Part shown: positions 36,835-49,630 of the stretch, piece after piece
Layout of the letters: every line of letters begins with the position of its first letter
Numbering within the stretch: the first letter of the stretch is position 1
Source of the DNA: Phorcus lineatus
Lineage: Eukaryota; Mollusca; Gastropoda; Trochida; Trochidae
Direction of reading: 5' to 3'
DNA length: 64,000 nucleotides
NCBI GenBank assembly: GCA_921293015.1
Contig: OV121095.1
Location: 38,227,484-38,291,483 of the forward strand
Translations under genes and position numbers: made by a program
Notes under the pieces: generated by a model
Seen by the model: the letters and a program-made list of their open reading frames with translations, nothing else
Told to the model about the DNA's origin: nothing
Databases searched by the model: none

Positions 36835-38931
36835 AATTAGACTTACACTCACACTCTCGATTAATAGGCTAAAATATTATTTCATAATTCATAAGAAAAA
36901 GCCAAACGGAATTGTGCATTCAATAGGCTCATATGTCAACATATGTCTCTGGAACAACAATAATAAAACAAAGATTAGTTTATGAAATTAGAAATAAGCT
37001 AAAGAGAAATGGGTACTTCAAAATCTAGAGGTTATATATCGGTCAAAATATTTTAAACTATAACTTGTCAGGGGGTTACAATACATGGTAATATGCACGG
37101 TTAAAAGCAAACACGAAGTTCATTATAACTCATGTTTACATTCGAATAACGCAGCTTCGTACGAATTCTGAACTACCTTACGTGATAACACGTACATATC
37201 CACAGTTCAACATCCATACTAATTTATATTTATATATTCTCTGATGTAATGATATTTGAATTTATGATTAAAATAAAACTAATACTATACATTACTATTT
37301 CAAGGTGTACGTATATCAAATAACGTCGGAGACGTTTTCTGTATACGGTTGTTTAGTCATGTGGTTCGTCATCGATAAGCGAATTATCGATGTGGCAATT
37401 ATATTTTCAATGCGATGCATTGAAGCTCCGATAAGTGAACAATGTCATAGACTAATGTAAACACCTGTCAACGGTGAACCCTATGAAAGAAGTATTTCAA
37501 TGACAGCGATGAAACCGCGGAGTATTGTTCAGCTCCTGCCGGCTGAGGGGATTGTACAGATTTGTCTTAATTTTGAAGTCCCATATGGGCTGATATGTAT
37601 TCAAAACATATCATTCGAGTTAGAGTCGCGTCTCATATTTCTAACCACTAAAACCAAATATACGACAATCACGTAAAAATAAAACAACAGCAAATAAAAA
37701 TACAACAGCTGTGTATCAAAATGAAAACTAGTATTAAAATATCTAAAACACATTCAACAGCAATCTTTCTTATTGTTCGTTATAAATCAAGTATTCAAAA
37801 GAATATTTAAACAGCAGGTGAGCGATAAACAGAGAATATAGTCGACATAAAATTAAGACGCGCGTTTATACATCGAACAAAATAAAACATAGTTTATTTC
37901 GTGTATTTGACCAAGACCAATACTACAGTGTTTGTGATATCAAATATGTAAAGAGCTTTTCAAAATTCGTTAAATAAACATTTTTTCACAAATAGAGCTA
38001 GCTTAATACCAACATGCATTCGTGAGTGAAATAAACTTTAACTAACTGAACCTATGAGTAGTAATTAAAATGAGTATTCATATTAAAAATGAATACTTTG
38101 CGATGAAATAACACCCAGCGTTTGGAGTATACGACCCAAACAATACATGGAGTGTCAGCTGTAGGCGAACTCTTACACATGCAAGGTCTAATAGGGTCCT
38201 TTCATACACTACGTTTCATATAAACCAATTAACTTACCTCTGACCAGGATACAATATTAATCCTCCTTACCTACAGTAAATCCAGCATTTATGTCACGCT
38301 AACCGATCAAGCCTTCTCCCTAGTATAATTACAATAGCTTGTACAGAGTGTGTGAAATCACCGGAAATGACGTCAAAGATTTCTTTCAGTTCGTTTCGTC
38401 TCAGTGACATTTCTTTATTAGCATTTTACAAATGTCATTTCAATTTTGCATGAGGTAACGTTTCGTTAGTTTTGATTTAAAAGATGGCCAGGTTATTATA
38501 AAAATAAGACGGTTTCTTCTGTTCATTGAACATATGCCCCAGATCAATAAGCGAGACGCATATCTAAATATAACCTGGACGTGTGAAATTGGTTTCCATG
38601 GCCACGGTTGTCGGGATTGCCCTCGACTGGGTATTGACGGAGTGAAAGAAGCGTGGCCTTTTTCATCTAGTCCTTCTCACAGTTCAGCGAACCGTTATTT
38701 CTTCTACGCTGTAACTTTACTATTAACTATGTGGATCTTGAAGAGCGAAATAACAATGTCCCTAAATATCTTATACCCAAAAATCACTCTTCTTATTCTT
38801 GATAGATGTACGTTTCACTTAATCAGGAGAAAATGAAAACGAAAATATTTATATTAATAACTTTTCTTTTTTGTGAATCAATTTCCTATTTATCTAAAAT
38901 ATCAATACGTTCAATCAATGGTAGAGTTTAA
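36835..38931. other. Gene-poor stretch with a perfect palindrome
   Basis: No exon was recognised. A perfect 9-bp stem with a 5-nt loop lies at 37,370-37,392. A frame at 38,534-38,836 (100 codons) has several Cys and His but no zinc-finger spacing I recognise. Confidence 0.5.
37370..37392. other. Perfect inverted repeat CATCGATAA
   Basis: CATCGATAA and TTATCGATG pair perfectly across GCGAA. It could be a dimeric protein-binding site or chance. No gene start lies nearby. Confidence 0.4.
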
Positions 38932-39549
38932 ACGCACTAGTGCACACCAATATTTTGTAAACATAACGAATGCACAGATACTGCATATATCTCGATATTA
39001 CTCACTATCCTCACTCATGCATGTAATCTACCTCGTAAGTTATTCAACAAATGTTTACGTATTCAGGTAGTAAAGGCCGGAAGTATTTAATGTTACGTTA
39101 CATTAAATCCGCATGAACTACGATATCGGAAATATTAAAATTTTGCTCATAACCAGAAAAACGGAAACGGCAGCCGCTATATAATAACAATCTAATAACA
39201 ATGCTAATGCTGTGTTATTAAACCTGTTAATTTACAACATTGCTTTCATTAAACATATTTCATGATTTGTTCTCAGTTCAGAGTGTAGGTAAATTCAATA
39301 GCTGCACACAATACTAGTTCAGCCGTTTCCAAGTGTCAATGATTTATCCGTTTTGTGCACAGCTAACTATAGATTTTTATATGTCCAAGCCGACAGCTGT
39401 TGCCTTAACGTTTCCATTGTTGATTGCAGGTAAACTGTGAAGAATATTTCGTATTTCATTGCATCGATAGAAAGTTTAAGTGAATGCATATAAGTCCTCG
39501 TAAACCTTACAATCGCCGATTTAAACCGTAAAAGCGTGCACTAGTGCCT
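38932..39549. mobile_element. MITE copy 2, nearly full length
   Basis: This 618-bp copy of the element at 8,211-8,831 has the same orientation and is visibly the closest relative. The left flank is TTAA and the right flank TTAG, a one-base decay of the target duplication. Its terminal repeats again contain CACTAGTGCAC. Similarity extends from end to end with few indels. Confidence 0.85.
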
Positions 39550-39744
39550 TTAGTGTAAATGGAGACATTGTGCTGTTGGTGGTAATGGCGTCGTCATTTC
39601 AATAAGATCAAGCTGTCCATTCTAATAGTCTATTATACAAATGCCAAAGCAAGTAGTAACTGTTACTGCGCACTCAAACGATCACTTACTCACAAAACAC
39701 GGAGATTATTTATTTCAGCTATTCCACCACTGGACTCAATACCT

Positions 39745-40048
39745 TATCGTGGTGTGGTGGTTTGCGTGCTTCAGAGACCCCGAGAGCTATGCCAGCCGGA
39801 GCTTACATGCTCCTGGTAGGGACACCCAAGCTGGACAGGTCGATGGGTAGAAGCCAGACCAAATTTGAGTCCTTCTAAAACCTGCTTTCTATCTCTCACT
39901 ATGCCTTTCTTTCCGTCTTTTCCCTCTTCCTGTCGATCCCTTTTCCCCTGGTCTGTCCACTCTCTTTTGGATGCTTGTCATCCACGTGTTTAATAACTGA
40001 AATATTGTTCAAAGCACGTTAAACTCCAACTCACTCACTCACTATTTC
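39745..40048 (+). repeat. Retroposon fragment with (ACTC)n tail
   Basis: This GC-richer segment contains CTATGCCAGCCGGAGC, a CT-rich middle, and the 3' end CACGTTAAACTCCAACTCAC followed by further CACT repeats. Such ends are typical of gastropod SINE/LINE tails. No RNA promoter box was identified, so the family is open. Confidence 0.6.
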
Positions 40049-40280
40049 AGCTATTCACTTCCATAATTATAATACTGAAATCCATGACTACGATGATAAT
40101 TTGTCATACCGACAAGTAAATGCAAATGTGAGGTTCACATCATGTGCGTAGAAACTTAAAGTCGTCTTTGAAATGAGGCAATTCATTGTTTCACCTTTAT
40201 TACAAATTTGAAAAAAAAGAAACAATAGTTTACTTTTTAAAAAATGCTAATAATTGTGGAGAGAAAGAGTGTAGGGAGTA

Positions 40281-40446
40281 TTGCAATCTCATTTAAAACG
40301 ATCTAAAATTCGTTCATTTATTGCAATCTCATTTCAATACGATCTGCAGTTCGTTCATTTATTGCAATCTCATTTCAATACGATCTAAAGTTCGTTCATT
40401 TTATTGCAATCACATTTATATACTATCTAAAATTCGTTCATTTATT
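40281..40446. repeat. 40-42 bp tandem repeat, four copies
   Basis: TTGCAATCTCATTT begins at 40,281, 40,321 and 40,362, with a variant at 40,404. Each is followed by a GATCTAAAATTCGTTCATTT-like half. Unit length varies between 40 and 42 bp. Confidence 0.85.
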
Positions 40447-41789
40447 GATATCCACAATTAGATCGTACTTATAAGATATCATGCGTTCAGCTTAAACCTG
40501 AGATATCTCTGACCTGCGGTCCGGAAACGACCGAAAACCATACCGTTCAGTGTTGTGTCATCCGTCAGCACAGTGTTCACGATGTTCAGCGTTGTGGGAA
40601 GTGCACTGGCTCACGTGACGAGATATCTGATTGCAGCAATGTCTCTTATGCCGAGACATGCAACTGTATTATGCTTCGTATTTCACTATCTAACATTTAA
40701 AGTTTTGTAGAGAAAACGATTTGTGAGCGAATGGTTAGATCTTATTCCAATCAGAAGGTAGAATATTGATATGAGTAGATACATTACGTTGTCAATGTGA
40801 GCTTATTATCAATTTTTAAAAACCTGTCAATTCATGTGTGCTGGGCAAAATAGAGAGAGATTTCATTTTTGTGATAAATATGTTTAGGTGGGGTCAACTG
40901 TATTCGATTTGTCAAAGGTAATGAACAATGAACAAAGGTTATTGTTGCTGGTGATACTAGCCCTAGGTAAAGATACTTGGTAAAAGTAATTGTTGTTCAG
41001 AATGTGTTTGTATACAATCTCCATTTATCTATCACCATCAGGCGTGACCATTTGCTATGCACTTGTCACTGGATATCCAGCTGACGAGTAAGGAATGTAC
41101 ATGCACGAATTTAAGTGTTCCATGCAGATTATTTACAGTAGCAGTGCGACAGGTAAATCTAAGGGGCTTTCCAGTTTGAAAATTCATGTTCAACATTATA
41201 CAGAAAGAAACATGACATACTTCTAAAATGAAAGGGATAAATACTATCTTTATTTTGAATCAATTCACATAGGTCTACAGTGGTTCAAATTTCCTTCTTT
41301 TCTTTTCCCCAAAACTCCGTAATTGAGATTAATTTTTCTTATAACGATTTGTTTGTAGATATACAACATACATTATTGCTTAAAAGAGTTATAATACAAG
41401 TTGAATTAACTAAGGTAATTCAATGATTGATTTAAAAGGGGAACGAAATGTTCAACCACATCTTTTTTATTATGAAAGCATATAACAGAGCCCAGTCATG
41501 ATTCCTGCAAACATGATGTGTGATAAGGTTGTGACAGCGTATATTAAAGGGTTTTGCAAACAACAGCAATTAGAAGTTGGACATTTAGTGTAAATCATAT
41601 ATGATAAAATTATTGGTAACGATCTTAAAAAATTTCCGTTTGGTGGTGTTGAAATTGACAGTTAAACGTTGCTAAAAACATGACATTCCTCCGGATCGAG
41701 ACATTTGATCAAGAGACGTGTGCGACGTCAGGCCTACATATTTTGTCCGTCGGCGCCTTATTCCCTATAAATGAAATGAATTCTATAAA
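40447..41789. other. Gene-poor stretch
   Basis: Nothing could be supported by motif or splice signals. Confidence 0.5.
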
Positions 41790-43010
41790 CAAGAACACAG
41801 AGAATATACATGACTTTTAAAGTGCATGTTGCCACCAATATTCTTAAATATGAGTGCCCCTTTAATGTAAGATTGAGTTCCAAGTCGTAAAGAAAATTTA
41901 CGTTTTGCCAATTGCAAATTAATTTGGAGCTTAGAATATGGGAACAGATACAAAAAACATAGATACATCCATTTCAATCCATTAATTTTTTACTTGTCCA
42001 TTGCATGATGTATTACGTTTTTCACCAACATGGATTTACATACATTAAATTTCTCATGGTTATCCAAGTGAAACCAATAAAAGAGAGAGAAGATATGAAT
42101 TACTTTTAAGTGCATTAAATACATAATTAAGAACTTGAGATTGAGGAGTGGCTTTTGAGATAGCCTTTTAATGAATTCTTTTGGAGAAGCACACACTTTA
42201 AAATTCAATGCAATTAAGTTTATTGCATCCTTGGCCAAAATTACTTTTAAAAATTTCAAAATTAGTGTTCCTAAGATATCTATGTGGTAAATATTGCTTT
42301 CATATTTCATCATATAAAGTACATTTCAAAATAACATGGAATTCATCTTCTTTTACGTTCAAAGTGCAAAGTTTACATATTCTTTCATATTTTGGTATCT
42401 TAAATCTACGTCTAATATCTACTTGGAGCTGCGCTCCATCCGTTCTAAACAAAGCTAAGTAACGTCTAAGTTTCGCAAATGTGTTATCTGTTACATATTT
42501 CTCGGGGAATAGGTTACCTTTATATAATGAATAGTTATTGTATCTAGTGCTCGTGTTCATATTTGAATGCCAATCTTGTTCAGAGATATCTTTAAGTCTA
42601 AGCCTAGTTTGATTAAAAAATATTTGACAATGTCCGACTTCCTGGAATATCCAGGCGTATCCTAGACCAAGCTTAAACAGTGATTGGCTAATATATGAAA
42701 CCCAACTGACTCTTTGCTGCTTATCTAGACAGAACTTCATATTATACGCCTTCTTCGGAAAGTCTATTAGAAATCTGCTACACTCTCCAGTAGCATTACA
42801 TTTGGCGTATTACCTGGTACCCCAAGAAAAAAAGAACACCATGCCTTTATTTATATGGAAGAAGGGGCGATCCTGTATTCGTTGATGAAAGTAAAGGGGG
42901 AGGGCTTTGAACATTAGTAGACCTGTTTAATAACCAGAGTGCACTATAACAGTAATTCTGTATTTGAAGTAAAAAAAACACAGAATGATAATATACTAGT
43001 AAGAACTCTC
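41790..43010 (-). mobile_element. Decayed LINE relic, C-terminal part
   Basis: The minus strand from about 42,740 to 42,300 reads through the typical C-terminal region of a non-LTR polyprotein: LGLGYAWIFQEVGHCQ, then the Cys/His block CKLCTLNVKEDEFHVILKC. The 5' side contains LGVPGNTPNVMLL in another frame. Frames change at least three times, so it is inactive. Its architecture and wording match the C-terminal part of the LINE at 17.9-19.8 kb, suggesting one family. Confidence 0.72.
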
Positions 43011-43565
43011 TGAATCGTGTACAGGCGAATGTTATCAAGCAACATATATAATCATGTTAATGAATTAAGTCATAAAGGGTTAATGGACAATACAATATTA
43101 CACACAACATGGGTATGGCAGTGGCACCAACAATTCAAAATAAATTTTCAACAGTTCTTCCGCCAAATTATTTTTTATTTTATACATATCCAAATTAACG
43201 TAGATATTTGCTTGAAAAAAGTAAATTTGAGTTAAATTTATGTTAACCATAAAAATATTAACATAGTTATATTATTATATATTTCCCTGTATGGCTTAAA
43301 ATAGCACCAGGCTATTTCACTGGTTGATTTAAACCTTGCTGCAAACCAGTCACAATTCGTGTTTTAGTGATGCGCCCTTTTCGGGGAAAAGTTGCATTCC
43401 TCATATGATTTAGCATTACACTATCGCAATCCATCGTAACAGCCTTGGCGACTAGCACAGAAAAGGACAAAAATTGCGAAAGGACTACATAAGCAAGTCT
43501 TTGGGGCTAACGTAACTATACGGCATGCGTAAGTACAAGACGTTTTTTCAAAAGATCAACAATTT
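43011..43565. other. 3' flank of the broken ankyrin gene
   Basis: No gene seen. A minus-strand AATAAA at about 43,174 is nearly 400 nt past the stop and is a weak candidate poly(A) signal. Confidence 0.45.
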
Positions 43566-45219
43566 TTAGAAAGCCTCTTGACTCAGCTGTGTTGGAGTTT
43601 GTCCCTTATGGTTTCTCTCTTGAATATAAGGTTGAGCGAGTTTGTATTTAATGAGTAGCTTCACCATTTCCCTTTTGCCACTGATGCAAGCTAGATGTAA
43701 GATCGTATTTCCTTTGTGATTTCCCTTCTTTGTTGAGCATCCTTTCCTAAGCATCAACTTGAAAGCCGCAACATTTCCAGAACGCACTGCATACATCAAT
43801 GGAGTGTACCCATGGGCACCTTCTAAATCAATCTGAAGTTCGTTTTTGGAAAGAATGAGTTCGATCATCTCCACATGACCATGAGAACATGCAGCATGTA
43901 AAACACTATTGCCTCGGTCATCAAGAGTTGTCATGTTACATCCTCTGCTCAGAAGAAGCTTGAATATGTCAATCGATCCATGATGTGTTGCGCTCATTAA
44001 GACTGTCCTTCCCTTGGAATCTCGTGCCAATGGGGATATGTACGCTTTGTCCAGTATATGCTTCACTATTGAATAATGTCCACCATCAGATGCTAAACGC
44101 AAAATAGTGTTGCCATCAATATCAACAGCTTTTGTATTGCATCCTTCATTCACAAGAAGTTTGAAGAGGTGTAGATGGCCCTTCCTTGCAGCTAACAGAA
44201 GAGGAGTCATTTGCCTAAATCCTTTAGACTCTTTGCTTACGTTAATGTGTGACAGGAAATACTTCATCATGGGAATGCCAATTTGTTCTATTAAGAAACA
44301 GACCTGGTGCAGAAGTGTATAGCCTTTAGCTGAAGCTGCAGATACATTACAACCCCGCTTGATAAGATACTTGCAACCCTTAAGAAACCCTCTTCTAGCG
44401 GCCACAATCAAAGGCGTTCGTCCGTTGATATCCCGACTCTCCAGACTGACTCCAGAGGCGCTGGGTATTAAAGTATTGCAACATTTTGATATCTTTACTC
44501 TTACACGCTTGATGGAAAATATTGTTTCCCCAACTGTCAACTGCACTAACATTAGAACCCTGCTTGATAAGATATTTGACGCCCTCAAGGAAGCCTATCA
44601 TGGTGGCAGTGAGCAATGGGGTTCGTCCAACGATATCACGGCTCTCCATACTGACGAGGTGCTGGTTTTCAACGTAATGCAACATTCTAATATTCTTACT
44701 CAAACAGGCCTGATGCAAAATATTATTTCTCGAACTGTCAAGTGCAGTTACAGAGCAGCCGTCTCTGATAAGATACCTAACACCATTGACAAACCCCATT
44801 CTAGCGGCCAGGAGTAGAGGGGTTTGTCCCTTGTTATTTCGACTCTCTCTACTGGCGAGGTGCTTGGTTCGAAAGTACTGCATAATTCTGAGATCCTTAC
44901 TCTTACATGCTTGATGCAAAACATTATTTCCCACACTATCAACTGCGGTGACGTTGGCGCCTTGTCTGATCAGATAGTCACAACCCTCGAGAAAACCTTC
45001 TTTGGCAGCTAGAAGGAGAGGAGCCGACCCGTTGGATTCTCGACTTTCCAAACTGAAGGGACCTTTCGCCAAAACATACTTCAACTTTCTGATGTTTGCA
45101 AACCTGCAGACAAGATGTAAACTGTTGTCATGACGACCACAAGAAGGTACTGCTGCTCCATGCAGGGTGATAAACAAGGTTGTGTATACTATTATGGTTG
45201 ATATGTCCCTCAAATGCAT
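43566..45219 (-). pseudogene. Ankyrin-repeat gene D, frameshifted
   Basis: Two overlapping minus-strand frames continue one ankyrin-repeat protein: 45,219 down to about 44,455, then to the stop at 43,566. Compared with the preceding repeat of the same gene, TGGA is inserted at 44,454-44,451. Removing it from consideration, the SLESRDINGRTPL repeat follows directly in register, so the break is a 4-nt frameshift. The first part begins with a hydrophobic leader (TTLFITLHGAAVPSCG), suggesting export, then has about four repeats; the second part has about seven or eight. The cysteine-rich domain of its three paralogues is absent. CAGCAG at about 45,155 could instead be a phase-1 acceptor, matching the paralogues. 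Both halves are otherwise open, so the lesion is recent or a sequence error. Confidence 0.75.
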
Positions 45220-45279
45220 GATTGGGTGCTGATATATAAACCGACCAGAAGATATTTCTAAAAGTTATCTCCAGTTGAA

Positions 45280-45614
45280 AGTTTCCCTTAAATGTTAATT
45301 CATCGACTGTCAGTCGATCAATCAAGAAATGTAAGTTTAATGGTGAGGGCTAAATACAATAATACCTTCGCGTAGGAAACGTTTCAGTGGATCTTTGTTA
45401 AACCTTTTCATTCTTCTCAGATCTGAGCCTCACTGTAAGATATTTCTGAAGTCCTTTTGTACATATTCGTGAAATTCTAAATTAAAATAGATTTTTCAAC
45501 TTAAAACGTTTTAACGTGATAGAAATCTATTAAATCAAGATCAAGTTTTCCTTCTAATTTATGTTCCACATGTTGAATGATTAACGAAAATTGAACATTT
45601 TAATGACATTCCTC
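45280..45614. repeat. 335-bp tandem duplication upstream of gene D, unit 1
   Basis: This unit runs from CCTTAAATGTTAATTC to GACATTCCTCG. Most of it reappears at 45,615-45,950, for example TACAATAATACCTTCGCG and GATCTGAGCCTCACTGTAAG. It lies about 60 bp upstream of the gene D start codon, so it includes the likely promoter region. Confidence 0.85.
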
Positions 45615-45950
45615 GTTTCCCTTAAATTTTTATTCGGCTGTCAGTCTATCAATCAAGAAATGTTAGTTCAAAGGGCTAAATACAATAATACCTTCGCGTA
45701 GGAAAGGGTTCAGTGGATCTTTGTTAAACCTTTTCATTCTTCTCAGATCTGAGCCTCACTGTAAGATATTTCTCAAGTCCTTTTGTACATATCCGTACGT
45801 ATTTGTACATATATATCTAAATAGATTTTTCAACCTAAAACGTTTTGCGTGATAGAAATCTATCAAATTAAGATCAAGTTTTCCTTCTAATTTAATTTTC
45901 CCACATGTATAATGATTAACAAAAAATTAACAACTTAGCGACATTCCTCG
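45615..45950. repeat. 335-bp tandem duplication upstream of gene D, unit 2
   Basis: This is the second unit of the pair. The end marker GACATTCCTCG sits at 45,940, 335 bp after its partner at 45,605. Small indels and base changes separate the units. Confidence 0.85.
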
Positions 45951-48900
45951 TCCTGGATGATTTGATTCTCCTTACATGTATCAAGTCTATCTGGAACACA
46001 ATTTGTCAGATGATTTGAGGAAGTCACGAAACAACACTATGTCTGTTCGTGTTTGGCAAAAATTTAGATTTTATGTTAATTGATTGACATTGGGTTGAGA
46101 AGAAATGTTATATACTGCTGTCAAAGATTTATTTTACTGTATGCCTTTTATGTGATTATAAGATATGGGCAGTTATTTCGTTCCAAAATTAAACCATTCT
46201 TTTCATCAGGAAAAACATCAAAACTCACCAACTATTGTATGACACAATGGTTTTGGACAAAGTGAACACGTTATGGGACAGTAGCATGTTATTTTGTAAT
46301 GAAAAAAACCTGATCTCATGAAGACAAAAATAAATGTTTCCAATTGTGATTTTTTTCTCTAATCATAAGAAGCAGTTTTAAATGGACGAGACAGTTAAAC
46401 TATGGGAATAAATTTCCATACCTCAAATGATAGAAAGGTGTTCACACATATGACCGCCAAAAGCTTTTGCTTACCCCTAAAAAAATACATTTGGCGAATA
46501 GAAATACAGAGCTCCAGATAAGTTATGAATCTACATATAATAGGCGGAAATTTAAAGAAAATACGCATCAATTTTAAATCTTAGCGTATAAAATACGCAA
46601 GAAATTATAGTATATCAGCTATAGCATTCTAAACTTTTGCGTATAATATTCATGTTTAATTTGATATCATCGTCTACAGACTTCACTAAGTGCATTCGCT
46701 AGTTGCAACTTGACAGTTCAAATGACCATTTAACAAGTGATGTCTTATGTATTAATGTGTTTTATTACCAGATGCATCATGATATCATATACATTTTGCA
46801 AAGTCAGCAGAATATATTATAGCGCATAGTACAATTTTGCATTTGAGACAATGAATAATTCACAAATCAGAAACATGCACCATGTTTTGAATTTTATACC
46901 CATTACTGTAAAACATAGTTGGTATATAAAATATATGAATACCAACTTCAATTTCGAGAGTACATATAGATTTCAAAGGAGTTGGTATCATACCCACCTT
47001 TACAAAATCCAATCTGGAGGTCTGTTAATGTTTATTGGTAAAAATAAAAACAAAGGAATTTAAAAATCGTGCTATTGCCCCTTTATGTAATGGTTATAAT
47101 GACTATATTTGTCAGTAAAAGTTATACATCTATTCAATGATTTACATATTTATCATGGAAATTAATTGTATTCTTTTAAAATGATGAGAGATGAAATAAA
47201 CATGTTATCATTGGTAAACTTTAGGTAAATGATGTTTCCATTATTGAGTTTTTCCGATGGTGTCAGCGTTTGCGTGGTAACCACTTAGTAGGTCAATTAA
47301 CTGATATATATGTAAATTGGACGCTGAAGTTTTACATTTTTAACACTTATACGCCCATTTATAATTTACAATCGAAAACAAAAACATGTTATTTTTTTGG
47401 CGTTTAAGATGAAATTAAAGATAGGCGGTGTGAACTTAACACCTATCATGTGATATTTTTAGCTTTGGATTTCTTGCCACAGGTTTAAAACTAACTTCGG
47501 GCGTTGAAAAATAAATCCAATAATTCTACAAATTCAACTTTAAATCTGACAATAAACGCACTCATCCGTAAAGGTAGAGAAAATACTCAAGTATAGAAGA
47601 TGAATGAAGAAGGTCATTCCACCGGTAACGGTCGTCTTTATTTTACATTTGCTATTGTATTTGATAAATTGTGACGTCCAATTTTACAAGTCTTTATTCA
47701 AAAGACAAAGTTTTTAACAACTTCGGTAACTGAGTAGAAACTATATTTTGCCGGGTACCTTTTAAATAACGTAAATCACCCTGCACAAATTAGAAAACAA
47801 TGGATTTAATTTTAAAATGTGAATTTTGAATGGTCATATACTATACACAGAGGTTATGACAGGGTATGATCATACTATTGTTCAACTTCTTGGTAACAAA
47901 AACATGCTTTTTTAACTTAAGAAATCAAAGGAAATTAAATTCCGTAAAGAATAGGAACAATAATTCGATTTCCGTTCATATCGATAAGAACTTCTTATCA
48001 AAGAAAAATCATCGAAGCTGGTTGCAAAGAAACATTATTTCAACGTTGACATTAATTTGACATGAAACGGTAAGCGTCTTATTGGATGATTTATTTCAAC
48101 ACATGTACAACATTAATCGGACACAAAGTGACATCTGTGCACTACCTTCTCAGGCTTTGTGGAAGGTTTAACCGTGTCTAACCTTTCATCTACAATGTCA
48201 TAATTACAGATCGCCGACTTGAAGATTAACTGTCTCAATCAATAGCTTGCGATATCCTTGTTTATTCTTATGTTATTTGACTTTTGGTCACTGAAACTTG
48301 CTCAGTGGTTGAGTGAGGGTCAAAAGCTGAAGACAAACATAGGTTTCAAAAACTTTATGTTTAGTTTTCATACTCGTATTGTCATATCAGTCACTGTGTA
48401 ACCAAAACTAAACTTAGGTGAGACCCGTTTATCCTGCAGAAAGATATAAATGATATGATAGTAAAGCCAACAAAAGTAAGAGCGAGTTGTGAGTACTTGA
48501 AATAGTTCATTTGCACATTAAAATAATACGGTGGAAGAGTACGGTAAGTGACGCGCCGTACCGTGAGTACATCTATCAGAAGAGATCAACAATGGCGTGA
48601 CATAGCAGAAGTCCTGATGAGCGGATGGACGGATTGAGGTTAAACAGGAATGAATAACAACAATACACGGTACTTTAGATAATCTCAAGGGCTAAATTGA
48701 TAATACCGTAATACTAGATAGGGAAAGCATGAGCTTATTAATATAAAGTGATGGGGATGGAAAGGTAAAACTGTGAAAGAAGTGACCACACACTCCAAAA
48801 GGTACAGAGAAACAAAAGAATATTAACCTGACTAGTCCAACATCAATTGGCCGAAAGAGTCCAAGTCCAACCGTTACCTCAGCAGTTGCGCAACCCTCCC

Positions 48901-49376
48901 CGGCCACGGCCAGATTCTATCTCACTTAAATCTATACCTCAGGTATATATTACTTCAGTGCGGACGAAAACGAAGCCAGTCAGTAATATATATATATATA
49001 TATATGTGAGCTTAGGCCGAGAGAACACAGTTTTGTGTATGTGTTTTATCTACACGTGAATGGCCTTATCTCCCTACACAACGATAGCTCATTTTACAGA
49101 GGACAAACTGTTCTATAAGTAATTGTTAGAATAAACAACGTAGGTATTGAAATAGGTATTGTACATGTTAAAAATCTGATAAATAGGGCATGAAAACTAC
49201 ACATAAAAATAGCCATAGTCGGCAAATAAAGATAAAAATGTTACATGAATGGCAAGTGTATAATATGTAGTTTCAATATATACATGATTATGATATTGAT
49301 GAGAGGAAAAAGAAGGAGGTATGCTCGAACAGCGTGACACAGCGTGTAAACACAACATGCTTTCTAAATGGCAACA
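45951..49376. other. Gene-poor stretch between ankyrin genes D and C
   Basis: No cysteine-rich exon or ankyrin fragment was found on either strand. A short (TA)n run lies at about 48,986-49,004. A GC-richer patch at 48,840-48,930 has no exon structure I could defend. Confidence 0.5.
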
Positions 49377-49630
49377 AAATTTCGTACTAAATGAGCCTAT
49401 GCTCTCATGTGCAGACAAAATGTCGTACTAAATGAGCCTGTACTCTAATGTCAAGACAAAATGTCGTACTAAATGAGCCTGTGCTCTAATGTCAAGACAA
49501 AATGTCGTACTAAATGAGCCTGTGCTCTAATGTGCAGACAAAATGTCGTACTAAATGAGCCTGTGCTCTAATGTGCAGACAAAATGTCATACTAAATGAG
49601 CCTGTCCTCTAATGTGCGGACAAAATGTGG
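49377..49630. repeat. 41-bp tandem repeat, six copies
   Basis: GTACTAAATGAGCCTGTGCT recurs at 49,384, 49,425, 49,466, 49,507 and 49,548, with a variant about 41 bp later. Each is followed by CTAATGT-type sequence and GACAAAATGTC. It lies about 500 bp past the 3' end of gene C. Confidence 0.9.

Noticed and set aside
40281..40446. CRISPR-like regular repeat spacing
   Set aside because: The units are head-to-tail without unique spacers, in an animal genome, so it is a minisatellite.
44107..44817. Plus-strand open frames across gene D, and similar opposite-strand frames across genes A, B and C
   Set aside because: They are antisense shadows of ankyrin exons, without splice signals or motifs.
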